NCBI GenBank assembly: GCA_051294375.1
Contig: CM119267.1
Span: forward strand, 25,307,783 to 25,371,782
DNA from: Paraspadella gotoi
Taxonomy: Eukaryota; Chaetognatha
DNA length: 64,000 nucleotides
Direction: 5' to 3'
Positions 47,075-57,923 of this stretch are shown in pieces. The stretch's first letter is position 1. Each line of letters begins with the position of its first letter. The notes under the pieces were generated by a model. That model ran no database searches. It had not been told where the DNA came from and worked only from the letters and a program-made list of their open reading frames with translations. The position numbers and the translations under genes are program-made.

Positions 47075-49735
47075 TACGCGGAGTATGACCCGCTCTTTCT
47101 CTTTCTCATACTCAGTCCTTGAATCAAGAGAAAAAAAAATCCGAGAGATAATTCCATCGTATTGATACATCTTCCCCCCCCCCACCGATGTCTTGCATTT
47201 CGACCTTCACCCCCAATTTCCCCCATCTACCCACCACCCCTTTCGCGATTTTCTCGATTCTCTGGACGAACGCTCAAAATCCTTAAATCTCTCTCGCTCG
47301 AAAGTCTACGGAGTATTTTTGAAAAAGATTTTCTCATCAAATTTGTTTTTCTAGAATTTTTACTTTCGCGCTTCCCTCGTTCTCTAATTCCTCTTTGAGA
47401 CACTACTGCTCAAATATTATTATTTGGCATTCTTGTAAGCTCTCTTGATCGCCGATTTTTGACAAGGGCTCAAATTTCACCGCTGCCACCAGGTGGAATT
47501 TATTGGTTGATTGATGAAATAATTTTACGAGGGCCAATCTTTGTAAATGGGGTGGGTCAGAATTGGGTTTGAATTGGGAACCTTTCTAAATAAAACTTCA
47601 TACATTTCTGAGAAAACTTTCAATGGACCCAAATTTTCTAAAATGGCTTGAAGCACTAGTAATTAAGTTTTTAATATTTATTTATAGATGGAAAATCTCA
47701 ACTTTTTTTTTTTAAGTAGATTCAGATAGCTTATGGAAAGTTGTCTATACAAAGTATAATTCTTTTTTCAATATTTTGATGATAAGTAGGTTAAAATTGG
47801 GAAAAACCTTAAAAAATAATCATCATCATCCGATGATTTTTTCAGTTTTTACTAAATTTCAGTAATAAAACATCAAAATTTTAAAAAGTTGTAATTATAT
47901 TTTTTGCTTAACTTTTGGAGCTCAATTAAATCAATTAAAAAACTTAAAATATTCAAAAAAAATGTAGCAATATAATAATTTTAATTAACGAATTACTCAT
48001 GGTTGGAAACATTTTTGCAAAAAAATATTGTATCACAATAATTAATACCAATAATGAATTAGTTTAATGCTGTTCCCATTCAAATTTGAATTTGGTCGGC
48101 TACCGCTAATTTTATTTTATTTTATTTATTTTATTTTCCCGAAAAACAATGTTATTAAAACACTACGAAAATCGGAGATCATAAGAAAATTAAAAGAATT
48201 ATAATTAAAAATATTTGCGTATTGGTCTCATTCCTTCTCTTCCCTCTTCCTCTGCGCTTCTTTATCCTCAACGTCTCTATTTCGAGCGTCAAAAGTCCTC
48301 ACTTTTTGCGTCCAATCGATGATAATAATATTTGGTGTAATGCTCAATAATGAAATCTACAACCGTTTATCTCGTCACTTGTTTTTTTTTCAACTTTGTT
48401 TCGAGCATGGATTTATTTTTACGTTGACTTATTGCGATGATTTTGTATTTCATATGTCGGAAAGGCGAAGGGATATTTTTTCAACGATTATTGTTTTAAG
48501 GTAGATTTACGTTTAGTTTGCGTAATATTATAATTTACGTATTTATACGTATTTAAATCATGTTTGTCCCTTTTCCTTTCTTTGATTATTATCCCTATTG
48601 GATGCCAACTTTTTGTTTAATTTTTTTTTATCTTGAATCCATGCGACGATATTCGACTAATGCTTTTTTTGTAGTTTTCAACGTTTTTTTTATTAAGAGT
48701 TATCCTTTTTTCCCGCTTAACCACCAGAATTAGTCAAGCTTGTTTATTTCGTTTTATTTTAAAAAAAAAATATTTTCTGACCATTTTCTATGTAAATTAA
48801 CTTTATATTTTTAGATAATCCCGCTTAGTAGAGTAAAATTACTATAGTGGATCGTTGCTGTTTTTTGTATCTAAAAAATAGGTACTTTATCTAGCTTAAA
48901 AGGTTAATCGTTCTCTCTTATCCGTCCATAAATCTATTAAGTCAAAATTGGCCATTGTCGAACACGCGTCCATTGTTTTAGTTTTAAGAACGACGCTGGA
49001 TCTTTTGTTTTATTTGTTGCCCAGTTTTTTAAATTAAGCAAGTTCAATAGTCGCTTTACGATCTTGTCCAGTTTTTGAAAATGCTTGAATTTGCTCAGAT
49101 GTTAATGTTTCATAAATTCATCATTTTCGCCTTATTACGCCTCAAAACTAATTTTTTTCTTTTTTTCTGAAAATCGAAATTATTTTCTTATGCGAGAGTA
49201 AAAAATCAAAAAAAGTTCTTCAGCTTTTTCTCAAAACAGAATTTGTTGAGAACTTTCTTGGGAAACATGACAAAAACCGATATAAGTGCTTTTTCTCAAA
49301 TCTTTACTTTTTAATTCTTGTTAAGTAACAATAAATACTTAATTATATGTTGAAATCGTACTTAGTCAATTCGATTGTGAGAATACCTCCTTAAGCGCTT
49401 AGTATTTTCCTTTCTTTTTTTCTACACCATGTAAAAAAAAAAATCTTATGTAGCCGGAATTTCTGTTCAGTTTGGTGGCCTTAAACGTTTTTATTGTATT
49501 GTAATTAAACGACAAAAACGTAAGATACTACAAAAAGCCTCGGTGTACTGAATGTATACGAAAGCCGGCGCAAGCATTGCTTGAAAAAGTTTTTTTTAGA
49601 CCCGGTGATGGGTTCTTTTTATCCTCGCTCATTAGCGTGTTTTTTATCTTTTTAGTCGAATCGAGAGAACGTCCGGACGATGACCGAATCTTAAAAACAA
49701 AGATACAAAACAGAAAAACAAAATTGAAAACAAAA
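47075..49735. other. Spacer between the receptor and GRWD1 genes
   Basis: A pyrimidine-rich 3' flank (CCCCCCCCCACC near 47175) is followed by AT-rich DNA. No supported coding region, RNA gene or repeat family was recognised apart from its duplicate in the left arm. Confidence 0.6.
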
Positions 49736-50231
49736 ATGTCAGACGAAGAAAAATTAAATGAAAAAAGTGAGGAATCGAAGGAAGCGTCGATCGAGGATTC
49801 AGACTCGCATCAAATGGACGATGATGACGACGATTTTGAAGACATGAGCGACGATGACGAAGAAAACGATGATGACGACGACGACATGTCGGCCGACGAC
49901 GAAACAGGAGAGAGCGTTCCCCCGACCAACCGGCGAGTCTACCTTCCCGGTCTCGCAAAATTGAAGTCTGGGGAAGCCCTGGAACATGACCCTTCCGCCT
50001 ACGTCATGCTTCACAGGGCTGAGTTGAACGCTCCCTGCCTTAGGTTTTCCAGTCCGATTATTCTTAAATTTAGTGCACTCTGTATTAAAGAGTAGTATTT
50101 CCTTGTGTTAACTGCTAAACTGTACAAATCTTTTCTCATTGTTTCTATTCAGCTTCGACGTCCTCCCTGACGACTTGGGCGAAGCCCGCGGGGATTTCCC
50201 CGCCTCTTGTTTCGTCGTTTGCGGGACTCAG

Positions 50232-50270
<39 letters not shown>

Positions 50271-53200
50271 AAGAAGAAGAAAGAGGATAAGGTGGTCGTG
50301 GTCAAGATGACAAACTTGGTAAAAACTTTTAAGGAAAAGCGAAAGAAGGATAAAGAGGAGGAAGAGGACGAGGAGAGCAGCGAAGATGAAAGCAGCGATG
50401 ACGAGGACGAGGAAGAAGAGCCGGTCATGAAAGCGGCGATGATTAACCAAATAGGTGAGATGGAAAACTGAACCTTTTCTCTTTCTTTATTTCTAGATTT
50501 AATTTTTCTCCTTCACCCTCTTCTACACTTATCTTCTTTTCTTCTTTTCTTCTTTTCTCATTTTTTTCTTTTCTCATTTTCTTCTATTCTTCTTTTCTCA
50601 TTTTCTTTTTTTCTCATTTTCTTCTTTTCTCATTTTTTTCTTTTCTCATTTTCTCATTTTCTTCTCCCTTATTTTCAAACCAGGCGCCTGCAACAGGATC
50701 CGCGGTGTCCGCATCGGCGCCAAGCGTTTCGCGGCGTCGTGGTGCGACTCTGGACGAGTCTTCGTGTACGACTTGACGAAGACTTGGGATGCATTGTCGT
50801 CGGAAGAGGGGCTAAAGGACTACGCCGCCCAACGCCTCGACGCCCGCATCAAACCTTGCGCGAGCTTCAAGGGCCACCTCGCCGAGGGCTTCGCACTGGA
50901 TTGGTCGCGGACAGTCGAGGGAAAGCTGATCACCGGAGATTGCAAGGGTGAGTCAAAGAACAAAGGGAAGTGGAATGATTGTCTTTTTGCGCAGGCCTTT
51001 CTTGCCAAGCAATTGAAAAATGATGAAATAGAATAGAAAGTCTATGGCAACAGCCGGGTTGCCTGTGATGCCCATTGGCCATCTCACTGTTGGCTTTGGG
51101 GGCTTCCGACCCNNNNNNNNNNNNNNNNNNNNNNNNNNNNNNNNNNNNNNNNNNNNNNNNNNNNNNNNNNNNNNNNNNNNNNNNNNNNNNNNNNNNNNNN
51201 NNNNNNNNNNNNNNNNNNNNNNNNNNNNNNNNNNNNNNNNNNNNNNNNNNNNNNNNNNNNNNNNNNNNNNNNNNNNNNNNNNNNNNNNNNNNNNNNNNNN
51301 NNNNNNNNNNNNNNNNNNNNNNNNNNNNNNNNNNNNNNNNNNNNNNNNNNNNNNNNNNNNNNNNNNNNNNNNNNNNNNNNNNNNNNNNNNNNNNNNNNNN
51401 NNNNNNNNNNNNNNNNNNNNNNNNNNTCAGGACGCCTCCAGTCACTGGCGCGGTTACCCAGGACGGTCTCGCTTTGCCAACGCAGAGGGAAGTCGTTAGG
51501 ACTGTGGATGGAACACTAGCCTGGGATGGTGTGTTCCCCCTCTGAGCCAATGTATTTGGCTGAAGGATGGTGGACGTGAGGCGGTGTGAATATACCGCCA
51601 CAGGATCCCCGGACCAAGACATCACTCAGGTTCCTCAAGCCTGAGAGGTGTCTGACAAGACTGTTACCATAGTGGGAGAGAGAGAGCGCGAGTTTGGGGG
51701 CATAGGCGTTTGTCGTAGCATACCCCAGGGGCTATAGGTCCGAGTTTGTCGTAGCGTACCCTGAGAAGGTTGCGTGTTCGATAGTAGGGCTCACCACTTA
51801 TGGCAACAGCCGGGTTGCCTGTGATGCCCATTAGGATGGGGCATCTCACTGTTGGCGTTGGGGGCTTACGACCCTCAGCGACGCCTCCAGTCACTGCGCG
51901 GTTACCCTAGGACGGTCTCGCTTTGCCAACGCCTGGGATGGTGTGTTCCCCCTCTGAGCCAATGGATTTAGCTGAAGGATGGTGGACGTGAGGCGGTGTG
52001 AATATACCGCCACAAGTCTTTCTTTTACGATCAGGTGGAATCCACGCATGGACCCCAAGACCCGATTCGACAGACGCCTGGACTGTTGACCAGCGGCCTT
52101 CTTAATCCATTTATATATATTTAAAAATTCTCATGAAACAGCAAAATTAATGGCCTAATCCATAATACAAAACCGTCTAACTTATGTTTATTCGTTAAGT
52201 AGGTTAATGATAAGAATAAATAATTAATAATATCAATTAGTATTATAATATTATAATTATAATTATAATTAATATGTTAGTATTATTATTGTAATAATAA
52301 TATTGATAATGATAATTGTTATCTCAGAATCTGGGACACTCGGGCCAACCACGCGTCGGCCAACATGTTGACGGTGAAAGAGGCTCACGACGCCGACGTG
52401 AATGTGATCAGTTGGAATCGGACGGAACCCTTCATCGTCAGCGGCGGCGACGACGCTCTCCTCAAAGTCTGGGATCTGAGGAAACTGCAGGTCGGGGTTT
52501 GGGGGAGAAAAGGGGGGGGGATGGTTCAGTTAGAGGAATTAAGAACGTCTCTTAAGCAGGACTTAAAAGGGATTTGATTATCAAATGTGGTTAATATTAT
52601 CAAAAATTATATATTATCTGAGAAGGATAAGTTTCGTTCGAGATAGAAAATTTCAAATTTTCAGGCGGAGGGAAAAGAGACTCGCTAGATCGGAGAGAGT
52701 TGGCGCTCTTCTCGAACAAAAGGGAATAGCGGCTTCTGATTTTTCAGAAAACAGAGAGAGAGAGAGAGAGTATTTTCTCCTTTCCTCGCTTCACTCTTTA
52801 GTCTACCATTCCGGCGCCCATCGCCTCGTTCAAACATCACTCCTCCGCCATCACCTCCGTCGAGTGGCATCCCACGGACTCTTCCGTCTTTGCCTCTTCC
52901 GGGGCCGACGATCAGGTAAGAATTCGTCCTAGACATATTTGAAGCATATTTTGACGGAAAAATAAGAAAGTAAAATTTCCGACGATTAGTTCAGTCTTGT
53001 GCAAAAAAAAAAAAAGAGGCCACCTTAAACCAAAAATTAAGTTAGATTCGTTCGTTATATAATAATATATAATAGGTTATGGTGGACTAAAATCCACCAA
53101 CCGTTCATCAGTGGGCATTGGCGCCGGAGGCAAGTCATTCACCTCCCAACCCAAAGGTCCGGGGTTCTTGCCCGGTGGTCGCCTCGCAGTTAAGAGGAAC

Positions 53201-54406
53201 GGGGCGCTTAACCCACCTGTAGCATGGTGTTACAGCCTGATCCGAAGCACAGGGACTGCTTATATTGAACGGTTCTGTCACTAACACATAACTATAGTTA
53301 CTGTCTCTTCAAGGTTAAAGTAATTACTCAAACAGAGCGAGAGAGCATATTAAACCTTAAGGCGTAGTAAAATTTCTAAATTTAACTTTAATTAAAATTC
53401 TAAAAGTGAGGAACGAACAACATTATACTCATGAACATTTATGTAATAAAAAAATTTATAATAAATTTTACTATTTACGCAGTAGGCCATATTTATACTA
53501 GTACTAAACCAATAAATGTTAAAATTTCAAAACAATTTTTTTAAAGATTTTTTTGCAGATTTGGATTCGTCATAAAAAGTTGATATAAAGAAATATAACT
53601 CTTTTTAAAAAATTCCTTTATTAAGTAGGTCAAAAATTTAAAAAAATTATATTTTAAGCTGAAAATTAATTTTTTTTATATTAAATATAGTTTTTTTAAA
53701 TTTTAACCCACTTAATGAAAGAATTTTTAAAAATGATTTATATTTTTCTTTTATCAACTTTTGACGAGGAATTCAAATCTGTAATCAAAATTATGAAAAG
53801 CCTATTTTGAAATTTTTCGATTTTATAAGGATTGTACTATATATAAATATAGCCTACTGCGAAAATTAAAAAACATAAAATTTTTTTTTAAAAAATTAAT
53901 GTTCATTGATGGTATGTTGTTCATAATACTTTTAGAATTTTCGTATGTAATTTTCACTACGCCTTATTCTATATTTAGGATACCAGAGCACTTGAATGAT
54001 TAGACCGATTTTATTTAAACTTACACTTATGGATTTCCCTTTTAAAATTCTTTATTTTCTATTCATAATTTTTGATATTACATGCATAAAATGTACGTAT
54101 TTTAAGATTTAAGTTTTTTGCAAAGTTCTATATTATTAAAATTAAATTTTTATTTGGCAGATCGTACAATGGGATTTGGCGGTCGAGCGCGACGACGACG
54201 TCTCCCAAGAAGACGCGTCTCGTCCTTCCGCCTCCGCTGCAGCCAACGACGAAGACGCCAGGGTGCGCCAAATACCGCCGCAGCTTCTCTTCATCCACAT
54301 GGGACAAAAAGAGATAAAGGAGATCCACTGGCATTCTCAGATCCCCGGCCTTATGATCTCTACGGCCTTGGATGGGATAAACGTTTTCAAAACTATCAGC
54401 GTTTGA
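49736..54406 (+). CDS. GRWD1: GRWD1, glutamate-rich WD40 protein (7 exons, exon 4 damaged)
   Basis: Exons 49736-50043, 50153-50454, 50684-50947, 52035-about 52098 (truncated), 52328-52490, 52802-52915 and 54161-54406; phases agree except around exon 4. The N-terminus is an Asp/Glu-rich tract, then [26 protein letters not shown], a poly-Gly/Lys/Glu linker, and WD40 repeats including GFALDW and ITGDC, then [46 protein letters not shown], and a C-terminus matching the family ([20 protein letters not shown] ... VFKTISV). GRWD1 (yeast Rrb1) is a nucleolar chaperone of ribosomal protein L3 in 60S assembly and binds histones. Exon 4 stops after WTVDQR-type sequence because about 345 bp present in the left-arm copy are absent here. 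A 314-N gap lies in the preceding intron. Confidence 0.87.
51043..52014 (+). mobile_element. TATGGC-family composite element in GRWD1 intron 3
   Basis: It starts TATGGCAACAGCCGGGTTGC and ends ATACCGCCACA, flanked by AGTC at 51039-51042 and 52015-52018. It contains two family units separated by a spacer with CGTTTGTCGTAGCATACCCC, and part of unit 1 is hidden by Ns. The 4-bp duplication agrees with the single copy at 2577-2831. Confidence 0.7.
51113..51426. other. Assembly gap (314 N)
   Basis: Unknown bases fall inside a repeat unit within GRWD1 intron 3. Confidence 0.99.
53080..53330 (+). mobile_element. SINE-2 in GRWD1 intron 6
   Basis: It starts with the hairpin TGGTGGACTAAAATCCACCA, then TTGGCGCCGGAGGCAAGTCA, GGTTCTTGCCC, and the shared end ACGGTTCTGTCACTAACACA. 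Confidence 0.65.
53359..53965. mobile_element. AAGGCGTAGT terminal-repeat family, GRWD1 intron 6 copy
   Basis: Ends AAGGCGTAGTAAAATTTCTA and the inverse of ATTTTCACTACGCCTT. About 607 bp, AT-rich, internally symmetrical, no coding frame. The large inverted repeat breaks off inside it. Confidence 0.75.
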
Positions 54407-54613
54407 TCCCTTTCCTTCCTTCCTTTAAATTTTTTTGGTTTTTGTTGTTAAAGATTTTTTTTATCGACTGTTATGCGAGAGATGCTGCCAAGAAACAAAA
54501 TAAAATTCGAGCTTCCGTCTCCACGTTCTCTCTCTTCGATTTTTCTTTTTTTTTTTTTTTTAGGCTATCTTTTTTAAAGTAATTTATCCCACCGACATTT
54601 ATTCGAAGAGAAA

Positions 54614-56492
54614 ATGAAAGAAGTTATTTCATGGACTTTAAAGAGTTTGGGGATGTCACTTCGACCGCGCTTCCGTTTCGGCGTCGACGCCAAACATTTG
54701 TCTTTGAAAAAAGCTCAGATTCGCCTTAAAAAGTTTGAGAGTAAAGACGCACGTAGAAAAGGCATCTCAAAAGATAGTGGAAAAAAAATAAGGCGCGTTT
54801 GCCCCCCGCGGCGGGCTAAGGGAAATTTGCGCTTGGTGGATTGTTTCGCCACCAGTAGATCCACTGAAAAGGTCCTCTCGCCAGAATCATCATCCCAGAC
54901 CGTCCAAGGCTCCGTCGAATTCCAGGCCTTGAATTCGAGTCGTGCCGACATCAAAGTCGAGGTCAATGAGTTTCCCTCCAATTCGATTTCTCCTCAAGAG
55001 AATGGCATCGACGACGAATTGGAAGATGTGAAGAATATATCTATGATCCCCATGGACTGCGAATCGGTCGAAACTCGGGACTGGCTCGTCGTGATGAAGA
55101 TCGAGTCTGACTTGAACAAGCTCGAGGATCAGATCAACTTGAATTTTGGAAACTCGAAAGAGGCCGATTTCTCGGAAAAGATCATCGAAGGAAAAACTCA
55201 TGGAAATTGATAAGACGTTTTGTGATAGTCTTCAAGATAGGGACATCATTTTTAAGGCGTCGCCTGACTCATCATCGCTGCCTAATGAGGAAAAGGAGAA
55301 GAAGCTGCAAGTCTCGGAGGTAGATACGACAATGATAGAATCGTTTTCTGACGGAGACAACGATTGCAAAATGGGAAGAGAAGTCGTGAATTCTAAAAAG
55401 ACAAACGACGGTGCCGAAAATTGTGATGAAACGTCATCCTTGTCGCCAGTCTTTGTTGCGGGAGACGTCTCAGCATCTTCGTCGACGTCTTCATCTTCTT
55501 TATTATCTTCTTGTTTAAGAAAGTTGGAGGCGGCGGGACGATCTATCGTAAACGCCACCATTCGTCGCGTTTCCTTTTCTCAGATCGTGGCGGTGGCTCG
55601 TCTCCCACCATCACCTACTCGCGAGCCACGGACGAGATCTTGCTGCTCGCTTCACGGAGAAGATTAGGAAAGTGGGAAAGGGAAGCAGGGTCAGAAGAAA
55701 ATCCGAGCTGGAGCCTCTTTGTCATCGGATGAGGCAGATGATGGTTGGGGCGGAAGACAAGGGTCACAGATTGGCGGAGATCGCTATAATCAGGAAGATG
55801 CTGATAAATCCGACAGGTTTGACATGTTCGGCGATCCAGAAAGCGACAATCTCTGCGCGGTAGAAAGTAATAGTCTATGCGCAGAAGATAGCAACAATGT
55901 ATGCGCAGTAGGAAGCAATAGTCAATGCGCAAAGGAAAGCCCCAGTCAATGCGCACAGGAAAGCCACAGTCGAAGGACAGAAGAAAGCAATAGTCTATGG
56001 TTAGAAGGAAACAACAATCTAGGCACAAAACAAAATAGTCCATCCCCCGATGAAACCAACAGTCCGTCTGCAGAAAGAAGCGAGAGTCTTAATGCAAAAA
56101 AAAATGATAGTCTTTACGCTCAAGATTGTGATAGTTTAATATCTATAAAAAGCGAGGATCTGTTTACGCGAGTGAGCGACAGTATTCGCGGTCAAGGAAG
56201 TGACTGTGTATGCATTCTGTATAGCGACAGTTCGGGCTCTCAAGAAAGCTTTCTTTGCTTCGATGATTTGGATGACAATGGTTTTGTCAATATTAGGTCT
56301 TCCAAATCAAATCAAGATGAAGACGATGAAGTCGAGGTGCTGCGAGTCATGGTATCTAGTCGCGGCCTCAGGATCGCCTGCAATGTGTGCGAAGGCTCAA
56401 ACAGCGTCTGTCCTATTCTGACAAAGGTCACCGCTTTCTACAGCATTTCTGACCATTTGGAGGAGCATGTTAGAACGCGGAGCTCTTCGTGA
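54614..56492 (+). CDS. Unrecognised acidic protein with 8-residue repeats, frame interrupted
   Basis: I do not recognise a family. Three long frames follow each other: 54614-55210, 55146-55667 and 55719-56492 (the last two share a frame, split by a TAG at 55665). The first two overlap at a run of five A (near 55193), so one missing or extra base would fuse them. Near 55565 lies a basic-hydrophobic ATIRRVSFSQIV, which fits the RVxF docking motif for protein phosphatase 1. From about 55845 to 56140 there are some twelve degenerate repeats of eight residues (type NSLCAEDS, NSQCAKES, PSQCAQES), encoded by a 24-bp unit. The C-terminus is acidic and then Cys-containing (IACNVCEGSNSVCPILTK). It begins 208 bp after GRWD1. 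Start and exon structure are uncertain; introns instead of frameshifts are possible. Confidence 0.5.
55845..56140 (+). repeat. 24-bp coding minisatellite (8-residue repeat)
   Basis: Degenerate units of the type AGAAAGCAATAGTCTATGCG then CAGA run in tandem. All keep a 24-bp period, so the reading frame is maintained through the array. Confidence 0.8.
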
Positions 56493-57923
56493 AGCGCGAG
56501 ACTTTTATTTCAAAAATCTTTAGTTTAGTTTTTAGATTAAGGTCATTTATTTGATTAAATTTCTCTATTGCAAGAAAATTACATTTTAATTGTGTTGATT
56601 TTTGATTTAGAATTGTAAAAAACGGGGGAAAAAAAGAAGTCTGGGCGAATTTGGAGCAAACATAATCATCATTCCGAATCTCAACCTTAAATTCCCTCTC
56701 AACTCGGTGCGTTCTCGACATTTATCTGGGTCAATGGATTTTACTCAAGTGAAGAACCCCCCTTGGTTCTTTTTTTTTTTTTTTTTTTTTAAATTCTTTT
56801 ATTTTAAGCGTTTTAAAAAATGGACTTAATTATGCGGTGGGGGGAGGGCGAAAGACTCAGACCCACACGGCGTAACGACCACACAGTACTTCGTAAAAGC
56901 CGAAAAGAAATTCTTGCGCGGTTCATCTAGTTTTGCCCGCAAGATTCATGGACGGTCATGTGTATGGACTCGTGACAAGAAAACTTAGGACGATTTCGTT
57001 ATAGACAAATTAAGACAAGACCGTTTCTCCGTCATTTTAAGCTAGTTGGATTTTTTTTTGTTTTCTTTTTTTAAATCACAAATGAGTAAGGTAAAGCAGC
57101 CCCTTTGACTGTGGATCATAAAATAGTCCCAAAAAAAACTTGACTTTATACTATAATTTCGGGTGAAGAAAAGAAATTAGAGACGTTGCGAAATGTGTGA
57201 TAGTAACCTGGCTCTATATATATAAAAAAATGGACAATTAATTTCACGAACTGAACGTGTTACGATTTGGTCCCGTCTCGATCGTCAGTGCTATGGACTA
57301 ACGTATTCAGAGTTAGGGGTCTTCACTGCGGATTCTTTTAATGAGAGACGGACTGCCAGAGAAAATATGATTTCTTGTTTCGTAAGAGGTAAAATTATCC
57401 GCCATTTATTGTGTTAGAACCATTTTAAATCACATATGATTCTTCTCGCGATATTTGAATGAGCTGGAGACTGAGGAGGTACAAGTGTCTTCGCTCAAGG
57501 TAATAAATCCTTTCATGATTGAGCCGAAAAACAAATATGTATATTTACAGCTCAGACTGTAGGAGGGTGAGATAATCTTAATGGGTTGGAACAAAGTTGA
57601 TCCTGGATTTTTTAAAATTTTATAACATCCAAAAATTTTTGTCAGTTACGTTAAGGATTTTCCTAAGACCGGATTGGCAAGATTGTCAAGTCGCTCTAAA
57701 CAATAATATGAAAATAATTAAAAGGGTTCGACTACGTATAAGTCAATGGCCAAATATTTGGCGATGGCCATTGGCCAATGGTCATGGTGCTCCAAATTAG
57801 TTTTTGTCCTCGACCCGTGTGCCGGGGAAAAAGTTCAACGTGGCCCCCTATTTTTCTTTTCTTTTTCCGCGACGCTCGTCTCGAAGACGAGGCCGTAGCC
57901 TTTTTTGAATCGCTGGATCAAAG
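56493..57923. other. Intergenic spacer before YTHDC1
   Basis: It contains a T run near 56769, GC-mixed unique sequence, and no frame with family similarity. The last 150 bp are richer in GC and probably include the YTHDC1 promoter and 5' leader, but no core element can be named. Confidence 0.55.

Larger units (their letters stand above)
43307..53785 (+). repeat. Right arm of the giant inverted repeat
   Basis: This arm begins CCTTATTTTTCGCCTTTTCT and runs to GACGAGGAATTCAAATCTGT, pairing in reverse with 31859-42175. It carries the intact receptor exons 9 and 10 and GRWD1 exons 1-3 and 5-6 with good splice sites. I regard it as the better representation of the locus. The pairing may extend further; the left arm stops at the gap. 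Confidence 0.9.

Noticed and set aside
46568-47185. 205-codon minus-strand frame over receptor exon 10
   Set aside because: Antisense shadow of a GC-rich exon with Arg/Ser-rich composition and no family similarity.
50930-51625. 231-codon frame across the N run
   Set aside because: Most of it is unknown bases; the readable ends are repeat sequence.
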